Of a stretch of 64,000 bases of DNA, positions 42,974 to 51,847 are shown in pieces. The notes under the pieces were generated by a model that saw only the letters and a list, made by a program, of their open reading frames with translations, was not told the origin of the DNA and ran no database searches. Each line of letters opens with the position of its first letter. Position 1 is the first letter of the stretch. Position numbers and translations under genes: made by a program. The DNA lies in the NCBI RefSeq assembly GCF_030433855.1, contig NZ_JARUXC010000011.1, positions 50,424 to 114,423 on the forward strand, given 5' to 3'. This DNA is from Agreia sp. PsM10 (GTDB taxonomy: Bacteria > Actinomycetota > Actinomycetes > Actinomycetales > Microbacteriaceae).

Positions 42974-43558
42974 GAAGCTCGCGAGCAATCCCGCCAGGGC
43001 GAGGAACAGCTGACTCACCAGGATCACGCGCAGCACGATGCCGTCGACGTCGTCTCCCACGATCAGGGCATCGGCCACGACCGTCACGCCCGCGTGCGCG
43101 GCGAGCACGAGCAGCTGGATCCAGCGCACGTAGCCTCGCCTCTTCAGCATCGAGAACAGAAGCGCGAGCTCGATGAGCACGACGACGACCAGGGCGCCGA
43201 GGCTCGTCCAGAGAACGATGTTCGCCGCCGTCTCGAGCGTCTCGGCGTCGCGGTCGGGGTCGACCTCGAGAATCAGGTCCTGGATGCGATCGGTCTGGTT
43301 GTTGCGCGCGAGGAATCCGAAGAAGACCGCCATCAGGCCCGCGATGAAGCTCGCCGTCCACAGGAAACGCGAGGCCTTCACCGCGGTCGACGGCTCGACG
43401 GGTCTGCGTATCGGCGGGGGCGTGCGGTCGGACATCTCGGGGCGCGGCGGCGGCGTGCGCGAGGGCCGCGGGCGAGGATCGGGCGGAGTCAGCGGCGTCA
43501 GGCGTCCCGCGTCGGCGCCGTCCGATCGCGGTCCCCGATCTCCCGGTTCCTGAGGCAT
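42935..43558 (-). CDS. Four-helix membrane protein with Pro-rich N-terminus
   Basis: About 207 aa. A Pro/Arg-rich cytoplasmic segment of ~60 residues, then four membrane helices in pairs (FLWTASFIAGLMAVFFGFLA, NIVLWTSLGALVVVVLIELALLF, IQLLVLAAHAGVTVVADALIV, VILVSQLFLALAGLLASFL). ATG 43558 has TAGCTT 6 nt upstream (leaderless). Function not known; it converges on, and overlaps, the IniC-like gene. Confidence 0.78.
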   Translation of the reverse strand: MPQEPGDRGPRSDGADAGRLTPLTPPDPRPRPSRTPPPRPEMSDRTPPPIRRPVEPSTAVKASRFLWTASFIAGLMAVFFGFLARNNQTDRIQDLILEVDPDRDAETLETAANIVLWTSLGALVVVVLIELALLFSMLKRRGYVRWIQLLVLAAHAGVTVVADALIVGDDVDGIVLRVILVSQLFLALAGLLASFLPGTRAWFRSKD

Positions 43559-43606
43559 GGTCACAAGCTAATCCTCACCGCACCGCGGGCACCAGCCCGA
43601 AAACCC

Positions 43607-44050
43607 CTATTTGCCGTCGGCTTTGCCCTCGGCGATGTACGCCAGCCGCCGGAGCGTCTCGATGTTCCGCACGTACAGTCCGATGTCGAGCAGCACAGGG
43701 GGAATGTACTTTCCCGGCCCCGCGACGGCCTTCTCGATGATGCGCACCACGCATCCGGAGCCCCGCGGCTTGACGTCGATCTGCACGGAGGCCTCGCCGA
43801 TGGGCCAGCCCTTGGCGACGATCAGCATGTGTCGGGGCGGGTCCCACTCGTGCATCGTGGTCTCGTCGTCGATGACCGCGGGCCACGAACCGAACGAGTG
43901 GTGCAGGTGCGAGCCCTCGGCGGGCCAGGCCTTCTCGACATCGCGCATGCGCGACGACCCCACCACCCAGGTCGGAAACAGCCACCCGTCGGCGAGCACG
44001 GCGAAGACATCTTCGGGCGAACAGGCCATTTCTCTGACGTTTGTCGACAT
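43607..44050 (-). CDS. SRPBCC family protein
   Basis: 147 aa from ATG 44050. Bet v1-like pattern: VREMACSPEDVFAVLADGWLFPTWVVGSSRMRDVEKAWP, LHHSFGSWPAVIDDETTMHEWDPP, closing helix YVRNIETLRRLAYIAEGK. A lipid or small-ligand-binding role is likely but not defined. In-frame start 24 bp upstream would add a Cys-rich leader and is less likely. Confidence 0.82.
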   Translation of the reverse strand: MSTNVREMACSPEDVFAVLADGWLFPTWVVGSSRMRDVEKAWPAEGSHLHHSFGSWPAVIDDETTMHEWDPPRHMLIVAKGWPIGEASVQIDVKPRGSGCVVRIIEKAVAGPGKYIPPVLLDIGLYVRNIETLRRLAYIAEGKADGK

Positions 44051-44121
44051 GACACACCAGCATCCGGCATCCACGAACGGGGGTCTAGGGCTTGCGGTTC
44101 ATGCGCAGTATTCTCGGCCCT

Positions 44122-45057
44122 ATGTGCACCCGTGTCTTCTGGAATGACAACCCGATCGCGAAGGTCACCTCGCGCTGCATGGACTGGGAGGTGAGCGACG
44201 AGCCGGAGCTGTGGTTCCACCCGCGCGGCCTCGAACGCTCGGGCGGCGCCCAGCCGGATGCCGCCACGTGGCGGTCGACCTACTCGAGCGTCGGTCTCAG
44301 CATGTGGAACATCGGCACCTCCGACGGCATGAACGAGAAGGGGCTCGCGGCGCACGCGCTGTTCCTCGACGACATCGAGCCGCCCACAGGCACGGGCGCG
44401 CCCACGATCACCGTGGAGATGTGGGTGCAGTACGTGCTCGACCACTTCGCGACCGTCGCCGAGGTTCTCGACCACATCGACGACGTGCAGCTCATCGCGC
44501 CGCCGATCAGGGGACAGTACATGGGCGCCCACCTCGCCCTCGAAGACCCGTCGGGCGACTCGGCGATCATCGAGCCCATCAACGGCGAGCTGGTCGTGCA
44601 CCACGGCAGGGAGTTCACCGTCATGGCGAACTCCCCCGACTTCGACGAGCAGCTGGCCAACCTCTCCCGCTACGCCCCGTTCGGCGGAGAGCTCACGCCT
44701 CCCGGAGACATCACCTCGCTCGATCGCTTCGTGCGCGCGAGCTACTTCAGGCACTATCTGCCCGAGCCCGCGAACATCGCCGAGACCGTGGCCGGAGTGT
44801 TCCGCGTCACGCAGAACGCGGCCGTTCCCCCGGGAGCGCCGTACAGCGACGGCGGCGTCTACCCCACGTGGTGGCACGCGGCCAGCGACGTGACCAACCG
44901 CGTGTACTACTTCTGGTCGACGCTCAGCCCGTCGGTCATCTGGGTCGATCTGGCCGAACTCGCCGACGGCGCGGAGGTGCTGGCCCTGAACCCGCGCCTC
45001 GACGACCTCATCGGCGACGTGACGGGGCGTCTCGCGAGCGCCGAGCTCGCCTACTGA
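44122..45057 (+). CDS. Linear amide C-N hydrolase (penicillin V acylase/choloylglycine hydrolase family)
   Basis: 311 aa. After Met removal Cys2 is the N-terminal nucleophile (MCTRVFW), with Arg18 and Asp21 in SRCMDWE, and MNEKGLAAHALFL, MANSPDFDEQL downstream, the Ntn-hydrolase arrangement of this family. It cleaves amide bonds, possibly acyl-homoserine lactones, penicillin V or conjugated lipids. ATG 44122, which places Cys at position 2, has TATTCT 7 nt upstream, so a leaderless start both fits and is needed for catalysis. Ends overlap the converging gene by 7 bp. Confidence 0.9.
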   Translation: MCTRVFWNDNPIAKVTSRCMDWEVSDEPELWFHPRGLERSGGAQPDAATWRSTYSSVGLSMWNIGTSDGMNEKGLAAHALFLDDIEPPTGTGAPTITVEMWVQYVLDHFATVAEVLDHIDDVQLIAPPIRGQYMGAHLALEDPSGDSAIIEPINGELVVHHGREFTVMANSPDFDEQLANLSRYAPFGGELTPPGDITSLDRFVRASYFRHYLPEPANIAETVAGVFRVTQNAAVPPGAPYSDGGVYPTWWHAASDVTNRVYYFWSTLSPSVIWVDLAELADGAEVLALNPRLDDLIGDVTGRLASAELAY

Positions 45058-47132
45058 CGCGCCCGGGGCACCCGTCGTCTCAGCACGGCGAGCGTGCCCA
45101 CGGCGAGCAGCAGCAGGCCTGCCGCGAGTGGTGATTCGACTCCGATGCCCGTCGCCGCGAGCGCGGCGAGGTCGGATGCGACAGGGCCGGCCGACGCGGT
45201 GCCGTCCGTTCCCGGCACGGGTGCGCCCCCGCCCGGGGTGCCCGTCACCGGCGGGGTCGCTCCCCCGTCGCCCGGAACCGGAGGAACAGGAGCCTCCGCG
45301 TCCGCGACCCGGTACGACACGGCCACCGCGTTCGGCACCTTCGTCGGGTCGAGGCTCGATCCCGATGAGTAGAACCAGGCGCGGATGGACTCGTCGAGGT
45401 ACTCGAGGTACTGCGCGGGGAACGACGATCCGCGCACGATCCCGTTCGAGTCGATGTACTCCCGGCCCGCATAGTCGGGGCTGCGAACGAACGAGACGAC
45501 CTCGCCCGCTGTGGTCCTGTCGCCTGCGGGCAGGGTCACGACCTCCACCCGTGAGAAGCCATCGCTGACGAGGTCGGATGCGACCGACCACGACACATCG
45601 AAGGTGACGGTTCCCGAGCCGTCGGCCTCGACGCTCAAGACGGGGTTGCCGAACGTCATGCGCACATCCGGGGCGAGGCCGGGATAGGGCTGGAAGCTGA
45701 ACCCGTCGGACCAGGCGATCTGCGCGCGTCCCGAGACGGGGTCGGCCCAGCCCACGCCATCCGTGAACGTCATCACGTGCTCGTCGTCACTCGTGACGCC
45801 GCCGAACAACGTCGTGGTCCATGCCGTCGAGTATTTCGAGAACGACCAGGCGAAGCTGTTGTCGGCGGTCTCCACGGCGGTCGCGGGCGCTTCGGAGAGC
45901 TCGGCGCGGGCCGGGCCCTCCCAGACGGCGTTCTCGGGAGCCTCGGGCGCGGGCTGGTCCTGCCCGGGTGCGACCTCGCGCACGGTCGGAGTTCCGACGC
46001 TGCCGAAACGATCGATCACGCTGATGCGCGACGTTCCGTAGGGGTGGCTGACGAGAACGCGATTGTTCGCCTCGGAGACGCCCAGCGCCCAGACGTCGGC
46101 GTTGGCCGTGCCCGTACCCGTGGTGATGCCGAGGGCCGAGAAGTCCACCGTCTGCGTCACCGTCCACGAGACGGGGTCCACGATGCTCAGCGTGTTCGAG
46201 AACCCGTTCGCCGCGTAGACCTCGTGCGTCGACGAGTCCACGGCGATCTCGCGGGTCGTGTTGCCGAGCTCGATGGGGCTGCCGATGTGCAGCGCCGTGG
46301 CCGTGTCGATGCTGATGAGCTTCGTGTTCGTCCACGCATCCTGCAGCCGCGGCGCGACGGCCACGTAGAGGGTGCCGAGCTGCTCGTCGAGGGCCAGGGT
46401 CGACGGGCGACCGCCCAGCGCCGTTCCGTCGTAGACGAAAGCCGTCACGGGAATGGCCACGTCGGAGAGCCAGGTCTGCGTGAGCGTGTTGTAGGCCGTC
46501 ACGACTCCCCCTCGACCCTCCGCGATCCACAGCAGCTTCGTGCGCGAGTCGTAGAGGCCGTCCTTCAGAAGTGGGAACGCCTGGCCCGAGATGGCGACCT
46601 CGGGGCCGACCGCGCCGGTGGGGATGTCGACGGTCGTCACCCCGTCGGCCAGCACGTACACGTCGTTCGAATCGGGGTTCACCTCGAGTCCGCTCGCAAA
46701 GGCGGGTACCCCCTCGATGACCTTCTCGACCGTCGACGTGGTCGTGTCGATGACGGTGAGCTCACCGCTGCGGTAGTGCAGCACGTAGAGCTCGTGCGCC
46801 GTCTCGTTAACGGCGACGTTCGCCGGCTCCTCGCCTGCGAGCTCGATGATCTGCTCGCTGACGACGCCGGTGCTGGTGGTGAGCCAGCCGATTGCGCCGG
46901 GCGTTCCCGAGCCGCGATCGATGGTGAAGTAGGTCCGATCGGCCGAGTCGTCGACCGCGACGCTGCGAACGAGGTCGCCCGCGTCGGGGGTGGATGCGAC
47001 GGCGAACGATCGCGCGTCGGCGGGCGCCGCGGAGGCGATCGACACGGGCGATGCGATGACCGCCGCTGCGACGAGGGAGCCGACGAGCGTCGCGCCTGCG
47101 AGCACGCGACGGAGGATGGGCTGGTGGTGCAC
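45051..47132 (-). CDS. Iron-regulated LAxTG-anchored beta-propeller/Htaa-like surface protein
   Basis: 693 aa from GTG 47132 (AGGAG 5 nt upstream). Signal peptide ends near ASAAPADA. Residues about 40-390 are YncE-like beta-propeller repeats (NVAVNETAHELYVLHYRSGELTVID...). About 425-610 resembles the Htaa heme-binding domain: FAWSFSKYSTAW, GRAQIAWSDGFSFQPYPGL, FGNPVLSVEADGSGTVTFDVSW. LAATG (658-662), helix and RRRVPRARQ anchor it to the wall. A DtxR-type iron box lies upstream, so expression likely rises under iron limitation. Predicted role: heme capture. Confidence 0.83.
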   Translation of the reverse strand: MHHQPILRRVLAGATLVGSLVAAAVIASPVSIASAAPADARSFAVASTPDAGDLVRSVAVDDSADRTYFTIDRGSGTPGAIGWLTTSTGVVSEQIIELAGEEPANVAVNETAHELYVLHYRSGELTVIDTTTSTVEKVIEGVPAFASGLEVNPDSNDVYVLADGVTTVDIPTGAVGPEVAISGQAFPLLKDGLYDSRTKLLWIAEGRGGVVTAYNTLTQTWLSDVAIPVTAFVYDGTALGGRPSTLALDEQLGTLYVAVAPRLQDAWTNTKLISIDTATALHIGSPIELGNTTREIAVDSSTHEVYAANGFSNTLSIVDPVSWTVTQTVDFSALGITTGTGTANADVWALGVSEANNRVLVSHPYGTSRISVIDRFGSVGTPTVREVAPGQDQPAPEAPENAVWEGPARAELSEAPATAVETADNSFAWSFSKYSTAWTTTLFGGVTSDDEHVMTFTDGVGWADPVSGRAQIAWSDGFSFQPYPGLAPDVRMTFGNPVLSVEADGSGTVTFDVSWSVASDLVSDGFSRVEVVTLPAGDRTTAGEVVSFVRSPDYAGREYIDSNGIVRGSSFPAQYLEYLDESIRAWFYSSGSSLDPTKVPNAVAVSYRVADAEAPVPPVPGDGGATPPVTGTPGGGAPVPGTDGTASAGPVASDLAALAATGIGVESPLAAGLLLLAVGTLAVLRRRVPRARQ

Positions 47133-47166
47133 TGAGTCTCCTAGAACGTCATTCTGAATCAAAAAC

Positions 47167-47186
47167 TTAGGTAAGCCTATCCTTAA
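47167..47186 (-). promoter_or_regulatory. DtxR/IdeR iron box
   Basis: TTAGGTAAGCCTATCCTTA (47167-47185) matches the 19-bp DtxR consensus TTAGGTTAGCCTAACCTAA at 16 positions and keeps its dyad symmetry. It lies 35 bp upstream of the GTG of the Htaa-like gene. Confidence 0.85.
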
Positions 47187-47317
47187 CTGAGATCCCTCAT
47201 ACGCCATCGGAGACCACCTGTCGACGGGGGTGCGCAGTCGCGGCCGCGGGCACAGACTCGATACCTCGGGAGAATTCGCGCCGCATCCGGCACCGCCCGA
47301 CGAATCGAAGGATTGTC

Positions 47318-48337
47318 ATGACTCGTGGAGTAGCCGTCGTCACCGGAGGAACCGCCGGGCTCGGCAGAGCCATCGTGCGGGAGCTCGCCGACCGGGGCTG
47401 GGACGTCGCCGTCCTCGCCCGCGGGGAGGACGGGCTCGCGGGGGCCGTGTCCGACGTGCGGATCCGCGGAGGCCGCGGGCTCGGCATCAGCACCGACGTC
47501 GCCGATCGCGAGGCCGTCGAGTCCGCCGCCGACCAGGTCGAAGACGAGCTCGGTCCCATCGAGCTCTGGGTCAACGACGCCATGGTCGGCGTGTTCGGCG
47601 AATTCCTCACGACCGCTCCCGAGGACTTCGAGCGCGCCACCCAGGTGAACTACTTCGGCTTCGTCAACGGAACGCGGGCCGCACTCTCCCGCATGGTTCC
47701 CCGGAACCGCGGCCACGTCATCCAGATCGGATCCGCCCTCGCGCACCGCGGCATCCCCCTGCAGGCCGCCTACTGCGGAGCGAAGCACGCCGTGCAGGGC
47801 TTCACCGAGTCGGTGACCACCGAGCTCATCCACGCCAAGAGCCCCGTGCGCATCTCGACGGTCGACATGCCGGCGCTGAACACGATCCAGTTCAACTGGG
47901 TCAAGTCGCAGCTGCCGAACCACCCGCAGCCGGTCAAGCCGATCTACCAGCCCGAGGTAGGAGCCAGGGCGGTGGCCGACGTCGCCGACCGCCCTCGGCG
48001 ACGCACCTGGGTGGGCGAGCCCACGATCAAGACCGTGCTGGGCAACCGCTTCGTGGCCGGCTGGCTCGACAACTACCTGGCGAACGTCGCCTACGACGGC
48101 CAGCAGGCCCCGGAGAAGGTCGAGGCAATGCTGCCGAACAACCTCTACGAGCCGGCGAGCGGCGACAAGGGCGCGCGTGGCATCTTCGGCAGCGAGGCGC
48201 GCAACGGCAGCCCGGCGACCTGGGCGATCGGGCACCGCAAGACCATGGCCGCAGCCGCGATCGGGCTGGGCACCGCCGCCGTCGGCGGCGCCGCGGTGGC
48301 TGCCACCGCACTCGTCTCACGCCTGCGCCGGTCGTAG
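47318..48337 (+). CDS. Short-chain dehydrogenase/reductase
   Basis: 339 aa. NAD(P)-binding TGGTAGLG at about 9-16, catalytic Ser in IGSALAHRG and YCGAK (Tyr-x3-Lys). After the Rossmann domain a ~90-residue extension ends in a hydrophobic helix (AAAAIGLGTAAVGGAAVAATALV) and RLRRS, so probably membrane-attached. AAGGA before ATG. Substrate unknown; the FAD oxidoreductase gene follows directly. Confidence 0.9.
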   Translation: MTRGVAVVTGGTAGLGRAIVRELADRGWDVAVLARGEDGLAGAVSDVRIRGGRGLGISTDVADREAVESAADQVEDELGPIELWVNDAMVGVFGEFLTTAPEDFERATQVNYFGFVNGTRAALSRMVPRNRGHVIQIGSALAHRGIPLQAAYCGAKHAVQGFTESVTTELIHAKSPVRISTVDMPALNTIQFNWVKSQLPNHPQPVKPIYQPEVGARAVADVADRPRRRTWVGEPTIKTVLGNRFVAGWLDNYLANVAYDGQQAPEKVEAMLPNNLYEPASGDKGARGIFGSEARNGSPATWAIGHRKTMAAAAIGLGTAAVGGAAVAATALVSRLRRS

Positions 48338-48347
48338 GCTGGGCGGC

Positions 48348-49796
48348 ATGAGCGAAGTCGATGCGGTCGTCGTCGGAGCGGGTCCGAACGGGCTCGCGGC
48401 CGCGGTGACCCTGGCGCGCGCCGGGCTGTCGGTGCGCGTGTTCGAGAAGAACTCCACCATCGGCGGCGGGGCGCGCTCGAAGGAGCTCACCCTGCCGGGC
48501 TTCCTCCACGACGTCTGCTCAGCCGTGCACCCCATGGCCCTGGCATCCGGGTTCTTCCAGCGTTTCCGGCTCGACGAACGCATCGATCTGGTGCTCCCCG
48601 AGGTGTCATACGGGCATCCGCTCGATGGTGGCCGGGCAGGCATCGCGTATCACGACCTCGACCGCACCGTCGGTGCACTCGGTCGCGACGGGGCCGCGTT
48701 CTACTCGCTCATGGCGCCTCTCGTCGAGCGCGCCGACCAGGTCGCCCGGCTCGCCGGATCGAACCTGCTGATGGCCCCGCGCCAGCCGATCACGGCGGCG
48801 CTGTTCGGCCTGCGCGTGCTCGAACAGGGGCTGCCCACCTGGAATCTCCGGTTCGAGGGCGATGTGGCGCCCGCGATGCTCGCCGGCGTCGCGGCCCATG
48901 CCATCCGGCCGATGCCCAGCCCCGTCACGGCGGCGGCCGCCCTGAGCCTCGGAAGCTACGCGCACGGTCGCGGCTGGCCCGTTCCTGTGGGCGGCAGCCA
49001 GGCGATCGTGGATGCGATGGCTGCGGATCTCGAGGCGCACGGCGGGCAGATCGAGACGGATGCGGGCATCCGGTCGCTCGACCAGCTGCCGTCGTCGACG
49101 GCCGTGCTCTTCGACACCACCCCGCGGGCCGTCGCCGATATCGCCGGTCGACGGCTGCCCACCGCCTACACGAACGCGCTGCGAAAGTTCCGCTACGGCA
49201 ACGGTGTCGCCAAGGTCGACTTCGCGCTGTCCGGGCCCGTGCCGTGGTCGAATGCCGAGCTGCACAAGGCCGGAACCGTGCACGTGGGCGGAACCCGAGC
49301 CGAGATCGCGGCGTCGGAGGCCGAGGTCGCGTCGGGCCGACACACATCGAACCCCTACGTGCTCGTGTCCCAGCCGTCGAGCTTCGACGCGTCGCGCGCG
49401 CCCGAGGGCAAGCACGTGCTCTGGGCCTACACGCACGTGCCGAAGGACTCGACGATCGATCAGACCGAGGCCATCATCACGCAGCTCGAACGGTTCGCCC
49501 CCGGCTTCCGCGACCTGATCCTCGCCTCATCCAGCATGACCGCGCGTGACATGGAGAACTACAACCCCAACTACATCGGAGGCGACATCGCGGCGGGCGC
49601 GGCGACGCTGTCGCAGCTGGTGCGTCGGCCCGTGCTCTCGCTCGACCCGTGGCGCACCCCGGCATCCGGCGTCTATCTCTGCTCGTCGTCGACCCCGCCC
49701 GGGCCTGGCGTGCACGGCCTCGCGGGCTGGTACGCAGCGAAGAGCGCGCTGAAGCACAGCTTCGGAATCAGGCAGACGCCGTCTCTGGCTCCCTGA
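48348..49796 (+). CDS. FAD-dependent oxidoreductase, phytoene desaturase-like
   Basis: 482 aa. FAD-binding VVVGAGPNGLAAAVTLARAGLSVRVFEKNSTIGGGARS; C-terminal PGPGVHGLAGWYAAKSAL, the second flavin motif of the CrtI/PDS group. Not within a carotenoid cluster, so likely another amine/lipid oxidoreductase. ATG 48348 has TAGGCT 7 nt upstream, overlapping the SDR stop codon. Last 29 bp overlap the converging gene. Confidence 0.88.
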   Translation: MSEVDAVVVGAGPNGLAAAVTLARAGLSVRVFEKNSTIGGGARSKELTLPGFLHDVCSAVHPMALASGFFQRFRLDERIDLVLPEVSYGHPLDGGRAGIAYHDLDRTVGALGRDGAAFYSLMAPLVERADQVARLAGSNLLMAPRQPITAALFGLRVLEQGLPTWNLRFEGDVAPAMLAGVAAHAIRPMPSPVTAAAALSLGSYAHGRGWPVPVGGSQAIVDAMAADLEAHGGQIETDAGIRSLDQLPSSTAVLFDTTPRAVADIAGRRLPTAYTNALRKFRYGNGVAKVDFALSGPVPWSNAELHKAGTVHVGGTRAEIAASEAEVASGRHTSNPYVLVSQPSSFDASRAPEGKHVLWAYTHVPKDSTIDQTEAIITQLERFAPGFRDLILASSSMTARDMENYNPNYIGGDIAAGAATLSQLVRRPVLSLDPWRTPASGVYLCSSSTPPGPGVHGLAGWYAAKSALKHSFGIRQTPSLAP

Positions 49797-50463
49797 CCGC
49801 ATCCTGATCGGCGCCGGCGACATCCTGCCGGCGCAGTGCGCGATTGATCTTGCGGATCTCGTGACGGGCCTGGCGCTCGAGAACGGTGTCGGGATGAGCC
49901 CGCCGCACTCCCTCGAGGGCGTCGACGGTCAGCTGCGGTCCGACCACCCGGCGCAGCGCATACATGGCCTGCTGGGCCACCTCCGGGTCGTGGATGAGCT
50001 CACGCAGCGCGCGCTCCGTGTCGAGGGCGCGCCGGAAGCGGGGAAGACCCAGCACGACCTGCTGTCGGTTCACGCCGTAGCGGGGGTCGGTGACGATGTC
50101 GATCAGCACGGGCGCCTCGCGCAGGGGCGCTGCGTTCACGAGCGCTTCTCCCAGCTGCCATCCGACCCGGCCTCGCGAAGCCGTGCCCCACTCGAGGAAC
50201 GCCGCATGCAAGGCACCGAACGCCTTCGGCCTGGCTGCGGGGTTCTTCAGATGCAGGGCGACCGTCTCGATCACGGCGGGGTCTGTGAGCCGAGGAAGCA
50301 CGTCGACGAGCACGGGAGTGGCCGCACGGGAGTCGAAGGCGGAGTTGTCGAAATAGCGACTGTCGTTGACGAAACGGCCGAAGAACTCGGCCCCGGCGAC
50401 GGCGTGCTCGGCGAGGAGAGCCCGCACGAGTGCGCGCTCGTCAGTGGTCGAAACGACGGTCAT
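49768..50463 (-). CDS. HEAT-repeat-like helical protein
   Basis: 231 aa, entirely helical with repeats of alternating hydrophobic pattern (PVLVDVLPRLTDPAVIETVALHLKNP, PVLIDIVTDPRYGVNRQQVVLGLPRF, DPEVAQQAMYALRRVVGP), typical of HEAT/ARM solenoids. No membrane helix. Function unknown. ATG with TATTCT 6 nt upstream (leaderless). Confidence 0.75.
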   Translation of the reverse strand: MTVVSTTDERALVRALLAEHAVAGAEFFGRFVNDSRYFDNSAFDSRAATPVLVDVLPRLTDPAVIETVALHLKNPAARPKAFGALHAAFLEWGTASRGRVGWQLGEALVNAAPLREAPVLIDIVTDPRYGVNRQQVVLGLPRFRRALDTERALRELIHDPEVAQQAMYALRRVVGPQLTVDALEGVRRAHPDTVLERQARHEIRKINRALRRQDVAGADQDAVREPETASA

Positions 50464-50602
50464 GCGATGAGAATACAGCCAATAGCTGAGGATTTATCGA
50501 CGTCGCAATGCCTTCCCAAGACTTTTTCAGCCAGGTTGTACATTCGGCGGTCAACGGGAGCCCGGCTCGCCGTCGCGGCCTCGCCCGCGAGACAATGGGG
50601 TC

Positions 50603-51787
50603 ATGAGCGAGAGCGACGACAACCCCGGCCGCAGCACCGACGGCACCGGCGAGTCCGAACTGGTCTCCCTGCTCCGCCAGCTGATCGAGGTCGACTCCTC
50701 GAATCCCGACCTCGGCAGCACAGGGCGTGGAGAGGCGGCGGTCGCCGACGTCATCACGAGCTGGCTGGCGCCGCGCGGATGCGAGATCTCGCGTCTCGAG
50801 GCCACTCCCGGCCGGCCGTCGATCGTCGCCACCTGGGCCGGAACGGGCGGCGGTCGCAGCCTCATGCTGAACGGCCACATCGACACCGTCTCGCTCGACA
50901 GCTACGACGGAGACGGCCTCACGCCGATGATTCGCGACGGCGCGATGTTCGGGCGAGGCAGCTACGACATGAAGTCGGGAATCGCCGCGATGATGGTCGC
51001 CGCCTCCACGGCCGCCGAGCGCCCTCACCGGGGCGACATCGTGCTCGCCCTCGTGGCCGACGAGGAGTTCGAGAGCGCCGGAACCATCGAGGTGCTGCGC
51101 ACCTTCTCCGCCGACGGCGCCATCGTGGTCGAGCCGAGCAACGGCGAGGTCACCCTCGCGCACCGCGGCCTCGTCTGGCTCGACGTGATCATCACCGGTC
51201 TCGCCGCCCACGGCTCGCGCCCCGACCTCGGTCGCGACGCCATCGTGCAGGCGGGCCGCTTTCTCGCCCGCCTCGGCGACCTGGCGCACGATCTCGCGAG
51301 CCGCCCCGAGCATCCGTTTCTCGGAGCAGCCAATGTGCACGCGTCTCTGGTGCGCGGCGGTGTCGAGATGTCGAGCTACCCGGCCGAGTGCACGATCGGC
51401 GTCGAGTGGCGCACGCTGCCGGGGCAGGATGTCGGCACCGTCGTCTCCGAGATCGACGCGCTTCTGGTCGCGGTCTCGGCCGAGCATCCGGGTTTCTCGT
51501 ACCGCATCGTGCCGGGCCTCACCGAGCCTCCGTTCGAGGCGGATCGCTCGTCGGCCGTCGTCCAGAGCGTGCTCGCGAACGTCGAGCGCGTCACGGGCAG
51601 GCCGCCGGTGCTGAGGGGCGAGCCGTTCTGGACGGACTGCGCCCTGCTCGCGGCCGCGGGCATCCCGTCTGTGCTCTTCGGAGTCACCGGAGGCGGCGCC
51701 CACGCGGCCAGCGAGTGGGTCGACCTCGCCTCGGTCGAGACGGTCGCCCGGGTGCTCGAGGGCACGATCGACGACTTCTGCGCGTAG
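50603..51787 (+). CDS. M20 family metallopeptidase (ArgE/DapE/CPG2-like)
   Basis: 394 aa. Metal ligands and catalytic residues in order: GHIDTV (His92, Asp94), RGSYDMKSG (Asp122), ADEEFES (Glu154, Glu155), VEPSNGEV; dimerisation domain with GLAAHGSRPDLG. Hydrolyses an amide in an amino-acid derivative or dipeptide; exact substrate unclear. ATG 50603 has GACAAT 6 nt upstream (leaderless). Confidence 0.9.
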   Translation: MSESDDNPGRSTDGTGESELVSLLRQLIEVDSSNPDLGSTGRGEAAVADVITSWLAPRGCEISRLEATPGRPSIVATWAGTGGGRSLMLNGHIDTVSLDSYDGDGLTPMIRDGAMFGRGSYDMKSGIAAMMVAASTAAERPHRGDIVLALVADEEFESAGTIEVLRTFSADGAIVVEPSNGEVTLAHRGLVWLDVIITGLAAHGSRPDLGRDAIVQAGRFLARLGDLAHDLASRPEHPFLGAANVHASLVRGGVEMSSYPAECTIGVEWRTLPGQDVGTVVSEIDALLVAVSAEHPGFSYRIVPGLTEPPFEADRSSAVVQSVLANVERVTGRPPVLRGEPFWTDCALLAAAGIPSVLFGVTGGGAHAASEWVDLASVETVARVLEGTIDDFCA

Positions 51788-51822
51788 CCGCCCGCCGATT
51801 CCCTCCGGGGAGGCCCCCGGCC

Positions 51823-51840
51823 GTTGCCTGAGCCTGTCGA
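51823..51840. repeat. Short interspersed element, inverted copy of 29200-29216
   Basis: GTTGCCTGAGCCTGTCGA; its complement TCGACAGGCTCAGGCAAC matches the other copy. Lies just after the M20 peptidase and before the stop of the SRAP gene. Confidence 0.5.
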
Positions 51841-51847
51841 TAGGCGG

